A stretch of DNA of 41,603 nt from Chthoniobacterales bacterium (lineage in GTDB: Bacteria > Verrucomicrobiota > Verrucomicrobiia > Chthoniobacterales > UBA10450): the NCBI GenBank assembly GCA_013815325.1, contig JACDGM010000031.1, positions 1 to 41,603 on the forward strand, in the 5' to 3' direction. The translations under genes and the position numbers were made by a program. Shown here piece by piece: positions 14,098 through 22,310 of the stretch (its first letter is position 1; every line of letters starts with the position of its first letter). Under the pieces are notes generated by a model. The model saw only the letters and a list, made by a program, of their open reading frames with translations. It had not been told where the DNA came from and searched no databases.

Positions 14098-15081
14098 TTA
14101 CGCCGCTTCGAGGCAGGTTGCCAGATGCGCCTGCGCAATTTCCGTGATCTCGCCTAACGTCGAGACGTGCTGGAATTTTTCGCGCAGCATTTTGCTCGCC
14201 GGCATTCCCTTGGAATAAGCCATTAATCGGCCGCGCATCGAGCGCATGGCGAGGTCTTCGATGCCGCATTCCGCCACCGCCAGCTCGCAATGCCGCTGGA
14301 TCAATCCCCATTTTTCGGCCGGCTCTGGCGGCGGGACCAACTCACCGGTCGCGAGGTAACGTTTCGTCTGCGCGAAAATCCAGGGCGAGCTCATGGCCGC
14401 GCGTCCAATCATCGCGCCGGCGATCCCAGATTCATGGCGCCGCTGCGCCACGTCGGCCGCGCTGAAGAGATCCCCGTTGCCAATCACCGGAATGGAAACC
14501 GCGTTCACGACCTGCCCGATCACATCCCAATCGGCCGCGCCGGAATAACCCTGGGCGCGGGTGCGCCCATGCACTGCGATGGCGGCGATGCCTAACGATT
14601 CCAAAATCTTCGCCACCTGCGGCGCGTTGATCGTCCCCTCGTCCCAACCGGTGCGGATTTTGGCGGTGACCGGCAACGGGGCAACGGCCCTAACGACGGC
14701 TTCGACAACTTTGCCTAACGTCGGGCAATCCTTGAGCAGGGCGGAGCCGCCGTTTTTCGCGACCACCTTGTTCACCGGACAACCGAAATTGAGGTCGATA
14801 AAATCCGGCTCCACCCAATCGACCACCTGCCTCGCCGCTTCCGCCATGTGCTCCGCATTTCCGCCAAAAAGCTGCACCCCGATCGGTCGCTCGCTCGCGT
14901 CGAACGCGAGATAACCGCGCGTCCGTTCGTTCCGCCGAAAAACGCCTTCGGCGGAGACAAATTCCGTCACGAGCACATCGGCCCCGCGCTCTTTGCAGAG
15001 CTGGCGGAAGATCATGTCCGACACGCCCGCCATGGGCGCGAGGTAGAGGGGAAAGGAGCCGTTAGAGAACCACGGGAGCAT
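14098..15081 (-). CDS. dusB: tRNA-dihydrouridine synthase, DusB type
   Basis: 327 residues from ATG 15081; the frame continues to 15135, but the family begins with LYLAPMAGVSD shortly after a short lead. Reduces uridine to dihydrouridine in tRNA with FMN and NAD(P)H. Hallmarks: APMAGVSD (FMN binding), DFIDLNFGCPVNKVV with the catalytic Cys, KNGGSALLKD, VTAKIRTGWD, VHGRTRAQGYSG, PVIGNGDLFS and IGRAAMSSPWIF. Length is normal. Three exact GCCTAACG-type words (14152, 14590, 14713) lie within it, more than in most neighbours. Downstream genes are IscA-like and HscB-like; Dus enzymes use no cluster, so the link is probably only shared transcription. Confidence 0.93.
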   Translation of the reverse strand: MLPWFSNGSFPLYLAPMAGVSDMIFRQLCKERGADVLVTEFVSAEGVFRRNERTRGYLAFDASERPIGVQLFGGNAEHMAEAARQVVDWVEPDFIDLNFGCPVNKVVAKNGGSALLKDCPTLGKVVEAVVRAVAPLPVTAKIRTGWDEGTINAPQVAKILESLGIAAIAVHGRTRAQGYSGAADWDVIGQVVNAVSIPVIGNGDLFSAADVAQRRHESGIAGAMIGRAAMSSPWIFAQTKRYLATGELVPPPEPAEKWGLIQRHCELAVAECGIEDLAMRSMRGRLMAYSKGMPASKMLREKFQHVSTLGEITEIAQAHLATCLEAA

Positions 15082-15146
15082 GGGAGTTCTGTAGCGGCGT
15101 AAGGCGAGCGTCGCAAATGCCCACGGCGCGAGCACGCGCAGCTCTT

Positions 15147-15250
15147 GTCATCCTGAGCCTAGCGAAGGACCTCGCGAACCACCCCGCGGCTTCGCGCTCG
15201 CGGCGACGCATGTGGACTTGTCTGAGATCCTTCGCTTCTCTCGGGATGAC
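15147..15250. repeat. GTCATCC...GGATGAC inverted-repeat element, 104 bp
   Basis: Left end GTCATCCTGAGC...GCGAAGGACCTCG pairs with right end GAGATCCTTCGCT...CGGGATGAC. It lies between dusB (start 15081) and the 167-residue gene on the same strand. The ends are related to the 44-bp ends of the element at 25557-25937; the short middle contains no gene. Confidence 0.75.
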
Positions 15251-15273
15251 ATGCCAGCCGGAGAGGGCGCGCG

Positions 15274-15777
15274 CTACAAAACCTGCAGCAATTGCGAGAC
15301 CTCGCTTTGCACCGACTCCAATTCGCCGAGGTGCAGCTGCGGATCGGGGACGACGAAAACATCGCCGTTTTTTGTATGCTCGTAAATCAGAACGCGACCC
15401 TGATCGCCGCTCCCGGTCTGAATTTGTTTCATGATCCGTTTCCGCTCCAGCATCGCGGCGAGGACATAACAGGCGTTGGCGGTCGCGCGATCCGCCGCGG
15501 AGACGAGGCGGCGGAAAAGTTCCTCGGCGTTCTCTTTTGGTAATGGATCGGGCGGCGCCGCGGGCGGTGGCTCGAAACGCGACCGCCAAAAGGAGAACGG
15601 CAGCAGGTTATCGTTTCGCTGACCCCAGGCTTCTTCGCTCAAGTCCTGCCGTCGAAACCCATCGCCGTCGCGAAAAAGGAGCGTGTAAAAATTTTCTCCC
15701 GTTTCAAACGGCCGGCCCGAAATGGCGCACGCCTCCGCGCGATGTTGGATCGACCATTCTTCCGCGAGGGCATTCAT
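15274..15777 (-). CDS. Conserved-looking soluble protein of unknown function
   Basis: 167 residues. Starts MNALAEEWSIQHRAEACAISGRPFETGENFYTLLF, which contains a C-x-x-S-G-R-x-F motif like a reduced zinc-finger knuckle; the middle has Pro-rich spacer (EPPPAAPPDPLPKENAEELFRRLV) and the end is helical (LGELESVQSEVSQLLQVL). I recall similar proteins in Verrucomicrobia and Planctomycetes with no known role, but cannot name the family. Its start overlaps the LptF/G stop by 4 bases (ATGA), so it is coupled to lipopolysaccharide export genes. No signal peptide or membrane span. Confidence 0.65.
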   Translation of the reverse strand: MNALAEEWSIQHRAEACAISGRPFETGENFYTLLFRDGDGFRRQDLSEEAWGQRNDNLLPFSFWRSRFEPPPAAPPDPLPKENAEELFRRLVSAADRATANACYVLAAMLERKRIMKQIQTGSGDQGRVLIYEHTKNGDVFVVPDPQLHLGELESVQSEVSQLLQVL

Positions 15778-16922
15778 TGTGCGAGAAAATTACGCCAGAG
15801 CGTCGCCGGATTAAAGCTCGGGGCCTCGCGATTCGTCGCGCGCAGGCGGAGGAGGTAGAGCCCGATGATGAGAAAAATGAGATTCGGCGCCCAGGCGGCG
15901 GCGAGGGGCGAGATGCGGTCGCCCTCCCCGAGTGCGAGAAAAAGATGGGTCAGGAAATTCATCGAAAAAACGAGCACAATCGCGGCCGCGACACTCGAAA
16001 GAATCCCGCGGCGAGAAAAGCCGATCCCGAGCGGCGTCGCCATAATCGCGACGACGAAACAAGTCCAGGGAAGCGCCCAACGATACTCCAACTGCGTGCG
16101 GAAAGGCGCGAGGAGAGCCTCCGGAAAATCCGAGTTGAAGTGGAGGTATTCGCGCAGCTCGGAGATGCCGAGGAACTCCGGACGGACGTTCGCGCTGCTC
16201 AGCCGGTAGGGCGTTTCGCTCCAGCCATCGATCGTTAGGGCGCGCTCCATTTTCTCGCTCGTGATGTTGCCTGCCTGATCGTAGTTCACCACTTTCGCCT
16301 GCCCCAGCCGCCAGGTTTTGTGCGCCGGATCGAAGGAGGCTTCACTCGCGAGATAATTGCGCACGATATTTTGATCCTCATCCTGCTGCACGATTTGCAG
16401 GCCGCTGAATTGATTCGAGCCGGGGCGAAAACGCGCGATGAACCAGGTGCGATCATCGGTCCGGTTCCGGAAAACCTGTCCGTTGATCACGAGGTCGCGC
16501 GGCCCGCCACGGCTGATCTCGTCGAAGAAAACTTTTCTCGCCCGTTCGGCGTGCGCCGCGAGCGAGTAATTGAGAGCAAAGGTGACGCCTGTCGTGAGCA
16601 GGCCGATCAGGAGCAAGGGCAACGCGACACGCGGCACGCTCACGCCCGCCGTGAGCATGGAGACGATTTCGTTCGCGCGCGACATTCGGCCTAACGAAAA
16701 GAGAAGCGCGAGCAGGAGCGAGACGGGCAGGAGAACGACGAGGACCTCGGGAATTTGGCCGACGTAAAACTGCAGAACTCCGAGCAGCGGCGTGCGTTGA
16801 TCGAAGATTAGAGAGCTGTTGTCGCTGATATCGAATATCAGCCAAATCGCGAGGAAGCCGAGAATGCAGTAGGCAAAGGGCTGGAGAAAGTTTCGGATGA
16901 TGTAGCGGTCGAGAAGCCTCAT
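15774..16922 (-). CDS. LptF/LptG family lipopolysaccharide export permease
   Basis: 382 residues with the LptF/G layout: an N-terminal signature LLDRYIIRNFLQPFAYCILGF, three membrane helices, SRANEIVSMLTAGVSVPRVALPLL (the cytoplasmic coupling helix motif), a periplasmic beta-jellyroll region (about 130-280), and three C-terminal helices ending LIFLIIGLYLLRL. With LptB2 ATPase it extracts LPS from the inner membrane and feeds it to LptC-A-D. The partner permease and the ATPase are not in the window. F and G cannot be told apart by eye. The gene is divergent from dinG, with a 103-bp inverted-repeat element in between. Confidence 0.9.
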   Translation of the reverse strand: MRLLDRYIIRNFLQPFAYCILGFLAIWLIFDISDNSSLIFDQRTPLLGVLQFYVGQIPEVLVVLLPVSLLLALLFSLGRMSRANEIVSMLTAGVSVPRVALPLLLIGLLTTGVTFALNYSLAAHAERARKVFFDEISRGGPRDLVINGQVFRNRTDDRTWFIARFRPGSNQFSGLQIVQQDEDQNIVRNYLASEASFDPAHKTWRLGQAKVVNYDQAGNITSEKMERALTIDGWSETPYRLSSANVRPEFLGISELREYLHFNSDFPEALLAPFRTQLEYRWALPWTCFVVAIMATPLGIGFSRRGILSSVAAAIVLVFSMNFLTHLFLALGEGDRISPLAAAWAPNLIFLIIGLYLLRLRATNREAPSFNPATLWRNFLAQ

Positions 16923-16988
16923 GTAGGAAGGAAACCCGCAGTTGGAATAGCGAAACTCCTCGTTAGGCAGACGGCATCACGCCCATTT

Positions 16989-17091
16989 GTCATCCCGAGG
17001 GACCTCGCCAATGCAATTTGCGTCATCCGCGACGAAGCAAACGCGCATTCCAGCCGCGGGGTCCCTCGCCGTCTACGCGGCTCGGGATGAC
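16989..17091. repeat. GTCATCC...GGATGAC inverted-repeat element, 103 bp
   Basis: GTCATCCCGAGGGACCTCG at the left end and GTCCCTCG...GGCTCGGGATGAC at the right end, with a further GTCATCCGCGACGAAG in the middle. Located in the 213-bp gap between the divergent LptF/G and DinG-like genes. Same family as 15147-15250, 25557-25937 and 39082-39244. Confidence 0.75.
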
Positions 17092-17135
17092 AATCGGTTG
17101 CCACGACAAAGTTCCACTCGTTCATTCGGGCCGGC

Positions 17136-19118
17136 ATGATTGCTCTCAAAGATTCCTTCGGGAGCGACTTTGTCGAGCGGGTGCGGGCGATTTTTGCCGA
17201 GGATGGCCTGCTTGCGAAGGCGCGCAATTTCGAATATCGCCCACAGCAACAGGAGATGGCGACGGCAATCGCACGCGCGCTGGAGGAGGAGCGCCATCTC
17301 GTGGTCGAGGCCGGCACAGGCGTCGGCAAATCGCTCGCCTATCTCGTGCCCGCCACGCTCTACGCGATCGAGCAAAAGAAGAAGGCGATCATCTCCACGC
17401 AGACGATCAATTTGCAGGAACAGCTTCTGCACAAGGACATCCCGATCCTAAAAAAAATTCTGCCGATCGAGTTCGAGGCCGCGCTCATGAAAGGCCGTGG
17501 AAATTACGTTTGCCCGCGCCGGCTGGAACGCGCGCTCCAGCAGTCGAGCGAGCTCTTCAGCACGACGGAGCAGGCTGAACTCGTTAGGCTGGCGGAATGG
17601 GCGCGCACGACCACGGAGGGATCTCTCAGTGATCTCCCTATCGAGCCCGATCCAAAAATCTGGACGCAGGTTTGCAGTGAGGCGCACATCTGCACCGCGA
17701 AAACCTGCGGGCAAAATCCGCGCTGTTTTTTCCAGCAAGCGCGCAAGCGGTTGCTCGCGGCCGACGTGGTGGTGATGAATCACACCCTCCTCTTCATGCT
17801 TCTGGGCAACCCGGCGGAGCAGGAGGAACGCGAAGAAGGTTATCTTTTCCCTAACGACTTCATTATTTTCGATGAAGCGCACACCCTCGAACAAGTCGCC
17901 TCGCGCCAGATCGGCATCGGGATTTCGCAATACGGATTGCGCGCCACGATTCAGCGGCTCTACAACGCGCGGACGAAGAAGGGGCTCTTCACCGTCACGC
18001 GCGACGCCGCCGGCGTGACCCTGGCCGCAGCGCTCGCGGAGGAGACCGATCGCTTTTTCGCGGCGGTCGAGGAGCGCGCGAATTTCAAGAAAGGCCGTGA
18101 GTGCCGCGTGCGCGAAGCCGATTTCGTCGCCGACCAGATCACCGGTCGCCTAACAAGTCTGCAAGCGCGGATCGGTGAGGTGGTGCGCAAGACCGAGGAC
18201 GAACTTCTAAAAACGGAATTGCAGGAACTCGGACGCCGGATTTGCGAAGCACGCGAAGGGATCGCGATCTTCCTGCAACAAAGCGCGCAAGAACATGTCT
18301 ACTGGATCGAGCGAACCGGCAGAGCCGCCCAGAATCTCACGCTCAACGCCGCGCCTATCGATGTTGCGCCGGTCCTGCGCCGGATGCTTTTCCGGGACGG
18401 CTGCAGCAGCATCATGACGAGCGCCACGCTCGCGGTCGGCCGGCCCGATCTCGCTTATTTCCGCCGCCGGATCGGCGCCGACGAGGCGGAGCCGTTGCGG
18501 CTTGGCAGTCCGTTCGATTTCCAAAAGCAGATGAAGCTTTTCGTCGTGCGCAAAATGCCGGACCCGCGCGCCGAGGGCTACAACGAGGCGCTCGCGGAAT
18601 GGATTGCGCACTTCGTCGAGGACACGGAAGGCCGCGCGTTTGTCCTCTTCACTAGTTACCGCTCGATGCAGCAGCTCGCCGCCGAGATGGAACCGTTTTT
18701 CGTTAGGCAAAAAATGAACTTGCTCGTGCAGGGGAAAGGCGCGCCGCGCAGCCGCTTGCTCGAGCAGTTTAAAACCACGCCGCGCAGCGTCCTCTTCGGG
18801 ACGGATAGTTTTTGGATGGGCGTGGACGTGCCGGGTGATGCGCTCTCCAATGTCATCATTACGCGGCTGCCCTTCGCGGTGCCGGATCACCCGCTCGTCG
18901 AGGCGAAGCTGGAGTTGATTCAGGCGCGCGGGGGCGATGCATTCTCTGAGTATTCACTGCCCGAGGCGATCCTGAAATTGCGCCAAGGCGTCGGCCGCTT
19001 GATTCGCACCAAAAGCGACCACGGCATCGTCGTTATCCTCGACAATCGGATCGTGACCAAGACCTACGGACGCGCCTTTCTAAAAGCATTGCCGGAATGC
19101 CCGGTGAAGATTTTGTGA
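17136..19118 (+). CDS. DinG/YoaA-family ATP-dependent DNA helicase
   Basis: 660 residues, superfamily 2, XPD-like. Motif I AGTGVGKS (about 59-66), motif Ia STQTINLQEQL, a four-cysteine iron-sulfur region between NYVCPRR, HICTAKTCGQNPRCFF, motif II FIIFDEAHTLEQ (DEAH box), then the arch region, motif III-like SIMTSATL, and C-terminal motifs SFWMGVDVPGD and RQGVGRLIRTKSDHG. These enzymes unwind 5'-overhang DNA, D-loops and R-loops and act in repair; several are in SOS regulons, but no GAACATGTTC box is visible in front of this one. ATG 17136 is the first start in frame after the divergent promoter region. The next gene begins 42 bases later. Confidence 0.92.
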   Translation: MIALKDSFGSDFVERVRAIFAEDGLLAKARNFEYRPQQQEMATAIARALEEERHLVVEAGTGVGKSLAYLVPATLYAIEQKKKAIISTQTINLQEQLLHKDIPILKKILPIEFEAALMKGRGNYVCPRRLERALQQSSELFSTTEQAELVRLAEWARTTTEGSLSDLPIEPDPKIWTQVCSEAHICTAKTCGQNPRCFFQQARKRLLAADVVVMNHTLLFMLLGNPAEQEEREEGYLFPNDFIIFDEAHTLEQVASRQIGIGISQYGLRATIQRLYNARTKKGLFTVTRDAAGVTLAAALAEETDRFFAAVEERANFKKGRECRVREADFVADQITGRLTSLQARIGEVVRKTEDELLKTELQELGRRICEAREGIAIFLQQSAQEHVYWIERTGRAAQNLTLNAAPIDVAPVLRRMLFRDGCSSIMTSATLAVGRPDLAYFRRRIGADEAEPLRLGSPFDFQKQMKLFVVRKMPDPRAEGYNEALAEWIAHFVEDTEGRAFVLFTSYRSMQQLAAEMEPFFVRQKMNLLVQGKGAPRSRLLEQFKTTPRSVLFGTDSFWMGVDVPGDALSNVIITRLPFAVPDHPLVEAKLELIQARGGDAFSEYSLPEAILKLRQGVGRLIRTKSDHGIVVILDNRIVTKTYGRAFLKALPECPVKIL

Positions 19119-19160
19119 CGTGGGCTTGGCCGCGCCAACAGTTCGGCTACTTTTATCCAC

Positions 19161-21101
19161 GTGAAGCGTTACGACCTTGCGGTGGCGATTGCGCTGGCGG
19201 CGTTTCTCGCCGGTCTCGCGGTTGATCGTTACGCGCTTCCTCGCCCTCATCCGATCACCGCGCAAAACTCGCCGGCGCTCGCCTCGTTAGGCGAAGCTCG
19301 GGCGGCGTCTCGATCTTCCGCAGCCCCTGCGAGACGCCCGCCGCCGTCGGGATCGAAAGACGCGACTCCGGGTTCGGCTTCCATCGAGTCGGTCATCGCC
19401 GCGATCAAGAATGCGCTCGCGCTCTCCTCCGACCGACATGGTTACATGGAGTTGAGCAAGTTAATCGACGGGCTCGATCCGAAAAATGTCCGGCCGGTCA
19501 TCGAGGCGGTGCAGGCGCTGCCGAATCAGCGCAAGAAAATGATGCTCGTCTCGATGCTCTTTTCGCGCTGGGCGGAAGCCGATCCGCCAGCGGCTCTCGG
19601 TTATGCGCAGACTACCGGCACCTCGGCGGAGCGGAGCGTGATGGTGTCGGCGGCCGTACGCTCCTGGGCGGAGAAAGATGGCAACGCCGCCAAAGCCTGG
19701 GTGCTGCAGCTCGCGCCCGGCCAGGAGCGTGAGCGCGCCTTGCAATCAGTCGTCTCCGCGCTCTCGGAAAAAGATCCACAAGCTGCGCTCGGTCTGCTCC
19801 AGTCGCTGCCCGCGAGCAACTCCGGGCGAAATCTGTATTGGCCGATTTTTTCCAACTGGGCGAACAGCGACCCGGTCACGGCCGCAGCCCGCGCCGCGCA
19901 ATTGCCCGCCGGGGCGGCGCACGACCAGGCAGTGCAGGTGGTAGCCGCGACGTGGGCCAATCAAAACGCCGAGGCAGCGTTTGCCTGGGCGACTGCTTTG
20001 CCCCCTGGCCAGGGACGCAGCGGCGCCCTGCAAACCATCCTGGCCAACTGGGCGAACAGCGATCCGCAACGGGCCGCGGGAGTCATAGCTGAATTGCCCG
20101 CCGGCTCCGCGCGCGACCAGGCGGCGGCCAATGTCGCGCGCCGTTGGGCCCAAAATGATCCCGCCGCCGCGCTCGCCTGGACGCGCGCTTTACCGGCAGG
20201 CGAAGGCCAACAACGCGCGCTCCAAAGTGTGCTTTCCAGTTGGGCCGAAACCGAGCCGGCCGCGGCGGCAGATTATGTCGCGGCGCTTCCCGCCGGCCCG
20301 GCGCAGGAGGAGGCCGTGAAAGCGATCGCGCAACAACTCGCCATCTCCGACGTGCAGGCGGCGGTCAGTTGGGCGGAGAAACTCCCCGAAGGAGCGAGCC
20401 GGCAGAATGCGCTCAATCCTATCATCGCGCGCTGGAGCGAGACCGATCCGAGCGCGGCTGCTGATTTTACGATGAGCAACATCAACGGCGAAATGCGGCA
20501 GAGTCTTCTCGCCACGATCTCGCGCCAATGGGCGCAGAACGATCCCCAAGCCGCGCTCGAGTGGGCGCAAAATTTATCCGATCCCGCGGCGCGCACCTCC
20601 GTCCTGCCGAACATCATTTCCGCCGTGGCCGATAATGATCCAAGGGCCGCGGCCGAGATGATGACCCGGTTGTCGGGCCAGGCGCAGGCCGACTCCGCCA
20701 ATGTCGTGGTCACGCAATGGGCGGGGAGCGATCCGGCGGCGGCGGGTGCATGGGCGGCTTCTTTTCCGGAAGGGAAAACGCGCGAGGCGGCCCTGAAAGG
20801 TCTCATCCAACGTTGGGCCGGCAGCGATGCGAGCGCGGCGGCGGATTGGCTCGGTCATTTGGGGGACAGCCCTTCACGCGACCAAGCGGTGAGTGCGTTC
20901 ACCGAGCGCATTCGATCTTCCGATCCGCAGGCCGCAGTGCAATGGGCGGCGACGATTGGCGAAGTGGGCCTGCGCGAGAGTCAGACGGAATCGGTCGCGC
21001 GCTCCTGGCTCAAATCCGATCCGCGAAATGCTTCCGCCTGGATTGCAAATTCGGCGTTGCCTAACGACACCAAAACGCGCCTGCTGACTCCGAACGGCTA
21101 G
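19161..21101 (+). CDS. Secreted or membrane-anchored protein of about 14 tandem alpha-helical repeats
   Basis: 646 residues from a GTG start. The N-terminus (YDLAVAIALAAFLAGLAVD) is a membrane anchor or uncleaved signal, followed by a low-complexity Ser/Pro/Ala stretch to about residue 80. From there to the end runs a tandem repeat of about 36 residues with core W.....DP.AA..WA..LP.G..R..AL, for example WANSDPQRAAGVIAELPAG and WAQNDPAAALAWTRALPAG. The helix-turn-helix pattern resembles HEAT- or TPR-like solenoids, so it is probably a protein-binding scaffold in the periplasm. I recognise similar proteins from Verrucomicrobia only as uncharacterised. Neighbours (helicase, SOS cassette) give no functional hint. 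The exact TCGTTAGGC word occurs only at its edges (19285, 21059). Confidence 0.8.
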   Translation: MKRYDLAVAIALAAFLAGLAVDRYALPRPHPITAQNSPALASLGEARAASRSSAAPARRPPPSGSKDATPGSASIESVIAAIKNALALSSDRHGYMELSKLIDGLDPKNVRPVIEAVQALPNQRKKMMLVSMLFSRWAEADPPAALGYAQTTGTSAERSVMVSAAVRSWAEKDGNAAKAWVLQLAPGQERERALQSVVSALSEKDPQAALGLLQSLPASNSGRNLYWPIFSNWANSDPVTAAARAAQLPAGAAHDQAVQVVAATWANQNAEAAFAWATALPPGQGRSGALQTILANWANSDPQRAAGVIAELPAGSARDQAAANVARRWAQNDPAAALAWTRALPAGEGQQRALQSVLSSWAETEPAAAADYVAALPAGPAQEEAVKAIAQQLAISDVQAAVSWAEKLPEGASRQNALNPIIARWSETDPSAAADFTMSNINGEMRQSLLATISRQWAQNDPQAALEWAQNLSDPAARTSVLPNIISAVADNDPRAAAEMMTRLSGQAQADSANVVVTQWAGSDPAAAGAWAASFPEGKTREAALKGLIQRWAGSDASAAADWLGHLGDSPSRDQAVSAFTERIRSSDPQAAVQWAATIGEVGLRESQTESVARSWLKSDPRNASAWIANSALPNDTKTRLLTPNG

Positions 21102-21146
21102 GTGGTGGGAGTGCCGCTGAGCAAAACCAAACGGTTAACATAGGAG

Positions 21147-21242
21147 TGTAGAGGCGGGCGTGTTGCCCGTTGGGGAAACGTCGCCAACTCTCTCCTCGAA
21201 GCGAGCGCCTTCTCTTTGCGGCCGACACGGCCGCCGCTACAC
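21147..21242. repeat. TGTAG...CTACA palindromic element
   Basis: Left end TGTAGAGGCGGGCGTGTTGC and right end GGCCGACACGGCCGCCGCTACA read inward are imperfect inverted copies. It sits between the alpha-repeat gene and the LexA boxes of the mutagenesis cassette, where it could also end the upstream transcript. Confidence 0.55.
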
Positions 21243-21255
21243 TGCGTGATCGCTC

Positions 21256-21279
21256 GAACATGTTCTGTTGAACATGTTA
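21256..21279. promoter_or_regulatory. Two LexA operators of the imuB-like/dnaE2 cassette
   Basis: GAACATGTTC at 21256-21265 and GAACATGTTA at 21270-21279, start to start 14 bp apart, 24 bases before the start codon of the imuB-like gene. The first is identical to the box in front of lexA. Close tandem boxes suggest cooperative LexA binding and tight SOS control. Confidence 0.85.
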
Positions 21280-21302
21280 TTTTCCGGCTCTAATTTCAGG
21301 AC

Positions 21303-22211
21303 GTGAAGGATGAACGCGCCGCCGAGATTTCCCGCATCCTCGCTCTCCTTCACAAATGGGGCGTCCACACCCTCGGTGATCTCGCCGCCCTCGAGCGGGA
21401 CGAACTCGGGGCGCGGATCGGACCGGAAGCGGTCCGCCTTTGGGACCAGGCCACGGGAAAATCGATCCGCTTTTTACGACTCGTTAGGCCGGCAGAGCTT
21501 TTCGAGGAGCAGCTTGAATTTGAACACGAAATTGAAACCACCGAGCCGCTTCTCTTCGTCCTGCGAAGGTTTCTCGAGCAACTGAGTCGGCGGCTCGGAG
21601 CGCTCTACCTCGTCGCCCGCGAGCTCACCCTCCAGCTCACTTTTGCGGATAAATCCCGCTACCAGCACCAGTTTCAAATTTCCGATCCAACCCATTCGGT
21701 GGAGATTTTGTTTCGCCTCCTCCAGACGCATCTCGAGAATTTCCGCGCCGAACACCCCATCGTGGCGGTGGCGCTCACCGTCCAGCCTGCGAGGCCGGGG
21801 CAGCAACAATTCGATCTCTTCGAGACGCCGTTGCGCGACCCGGGCCGGCTGCACGAGACGCTCACCCGGCTCACGGGATTGTTAGGCGCGGAGCGGGTCG
21901 GGACGCCGGTTCGGGAAGATTCGCATCGGCCCGACGCCTTTCATCTCGAACCCTTTTCCTGGGAAATGGCGGAATCGCCTAACGACTTCGAGTCGCTGCT
22001 CGGCCCGGCCTTGCGCCGTTTCCGTCAGCCTTCTGCGCGACCTCTCGATTCCGCGGTGATAGGGCGGCAGGGGCCTTACCTCAGTTCGGGCGATTGGTGG
22101 GACAAAGAAAATTGGGCGCGGGCGGAATGGGATTTGCAGTTGGCCGCTGGCGCTCTCTGTCGCGCCCAAGAACAACCGAGCGGCTGGAAGCTCGAAGGAC
22201 TCTATGACTAG
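21303..22211 (+). CDS. ImuB-like protein lacking the N-terminal polymerase domain
   Basis: 302 residues from GTG 21303; an in-frame stop at 21291 excludes a longer start. It begins at what is normally the thumb/helix-hairpin-helix part of Y-family ImuB (ISRILALLHKWGVHTLGDLAALERDELGARIG, given in pieces), then LWDQATGKSIRFLRLVRP, a little-finger-like domain, a beta-clamp-binding motif QQFDLF (168-173) and the ImuB C-terminal region with YLSSGDWWDKENWARAEWD. The roughly 180-residue palm/fingers domain that precedes these in usual ImuB is missing; ImuB is catalytically dead anyway and serves as the clamp- and DnaE2-binding hub. Position behind LexA boxes and before dnaE2 supports the role. No ImuA gene is present. 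Confidence 0.8.
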   Translation: MKDERAAEISRILALLHKWGVHTLGDLAALERDELGARIGPEAVRLWDQATGKSIRFLRLVRPAELFEEQLEFEHEIETTEPLLFVLRRFLEQLSRRLGALYLVARELTLQLTFADKSRYQHQFQISDPTHSVEILFRLLQTHLENFRAEHPIVAVALTVQPARPGQQQFDLFETPLRDPGRLHETLTRLTGLLGAERVGTPVREDSHRPDAFHLEPFSWEMAESPNDFESLLGPALRRFRQPSARPLDSAVIGRQGPYLSSGDWWDKENWARAEWDLQLAAGALCRAQEQPSGWKLEGLYD

Positions 22212-22220
22212 GGCGAAGGC

Positions 22221-22277
22221 TTGGAGCGCAACGCTCTGTTGTCGCGAGACTCGCGCTGACAGAGCAACGCGCTCCAA
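22221..22277. repeat. Inverted repeat between the imuB-like gene and dnaE2
   Basis: TTGGAGCGC-AACGCTCTGTT pairs with ACAGAGCAACGCGCTCCAA around a small inner hairpin (GCGAGACTCGC). Arms pair almost completely, so it is a strong RNA hairpin 9 bases after the imuB-like stop and 33 bases before the dnaE2 start. It could reduce transcription into dnaE2 or protect the upstream RNA. Confidence 0.7.
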
Positions 22278-22310
22278 CGCGCGTACACCATCCGATGCCA
22301 TCGCCTAACG

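Noticed and set aside
21101..21303. Missing N-terminal half of ImuB in another frame upstream
   Set aside because: The region holds a palindrome and two LexA boxes, with an in-frame stop at 21291.
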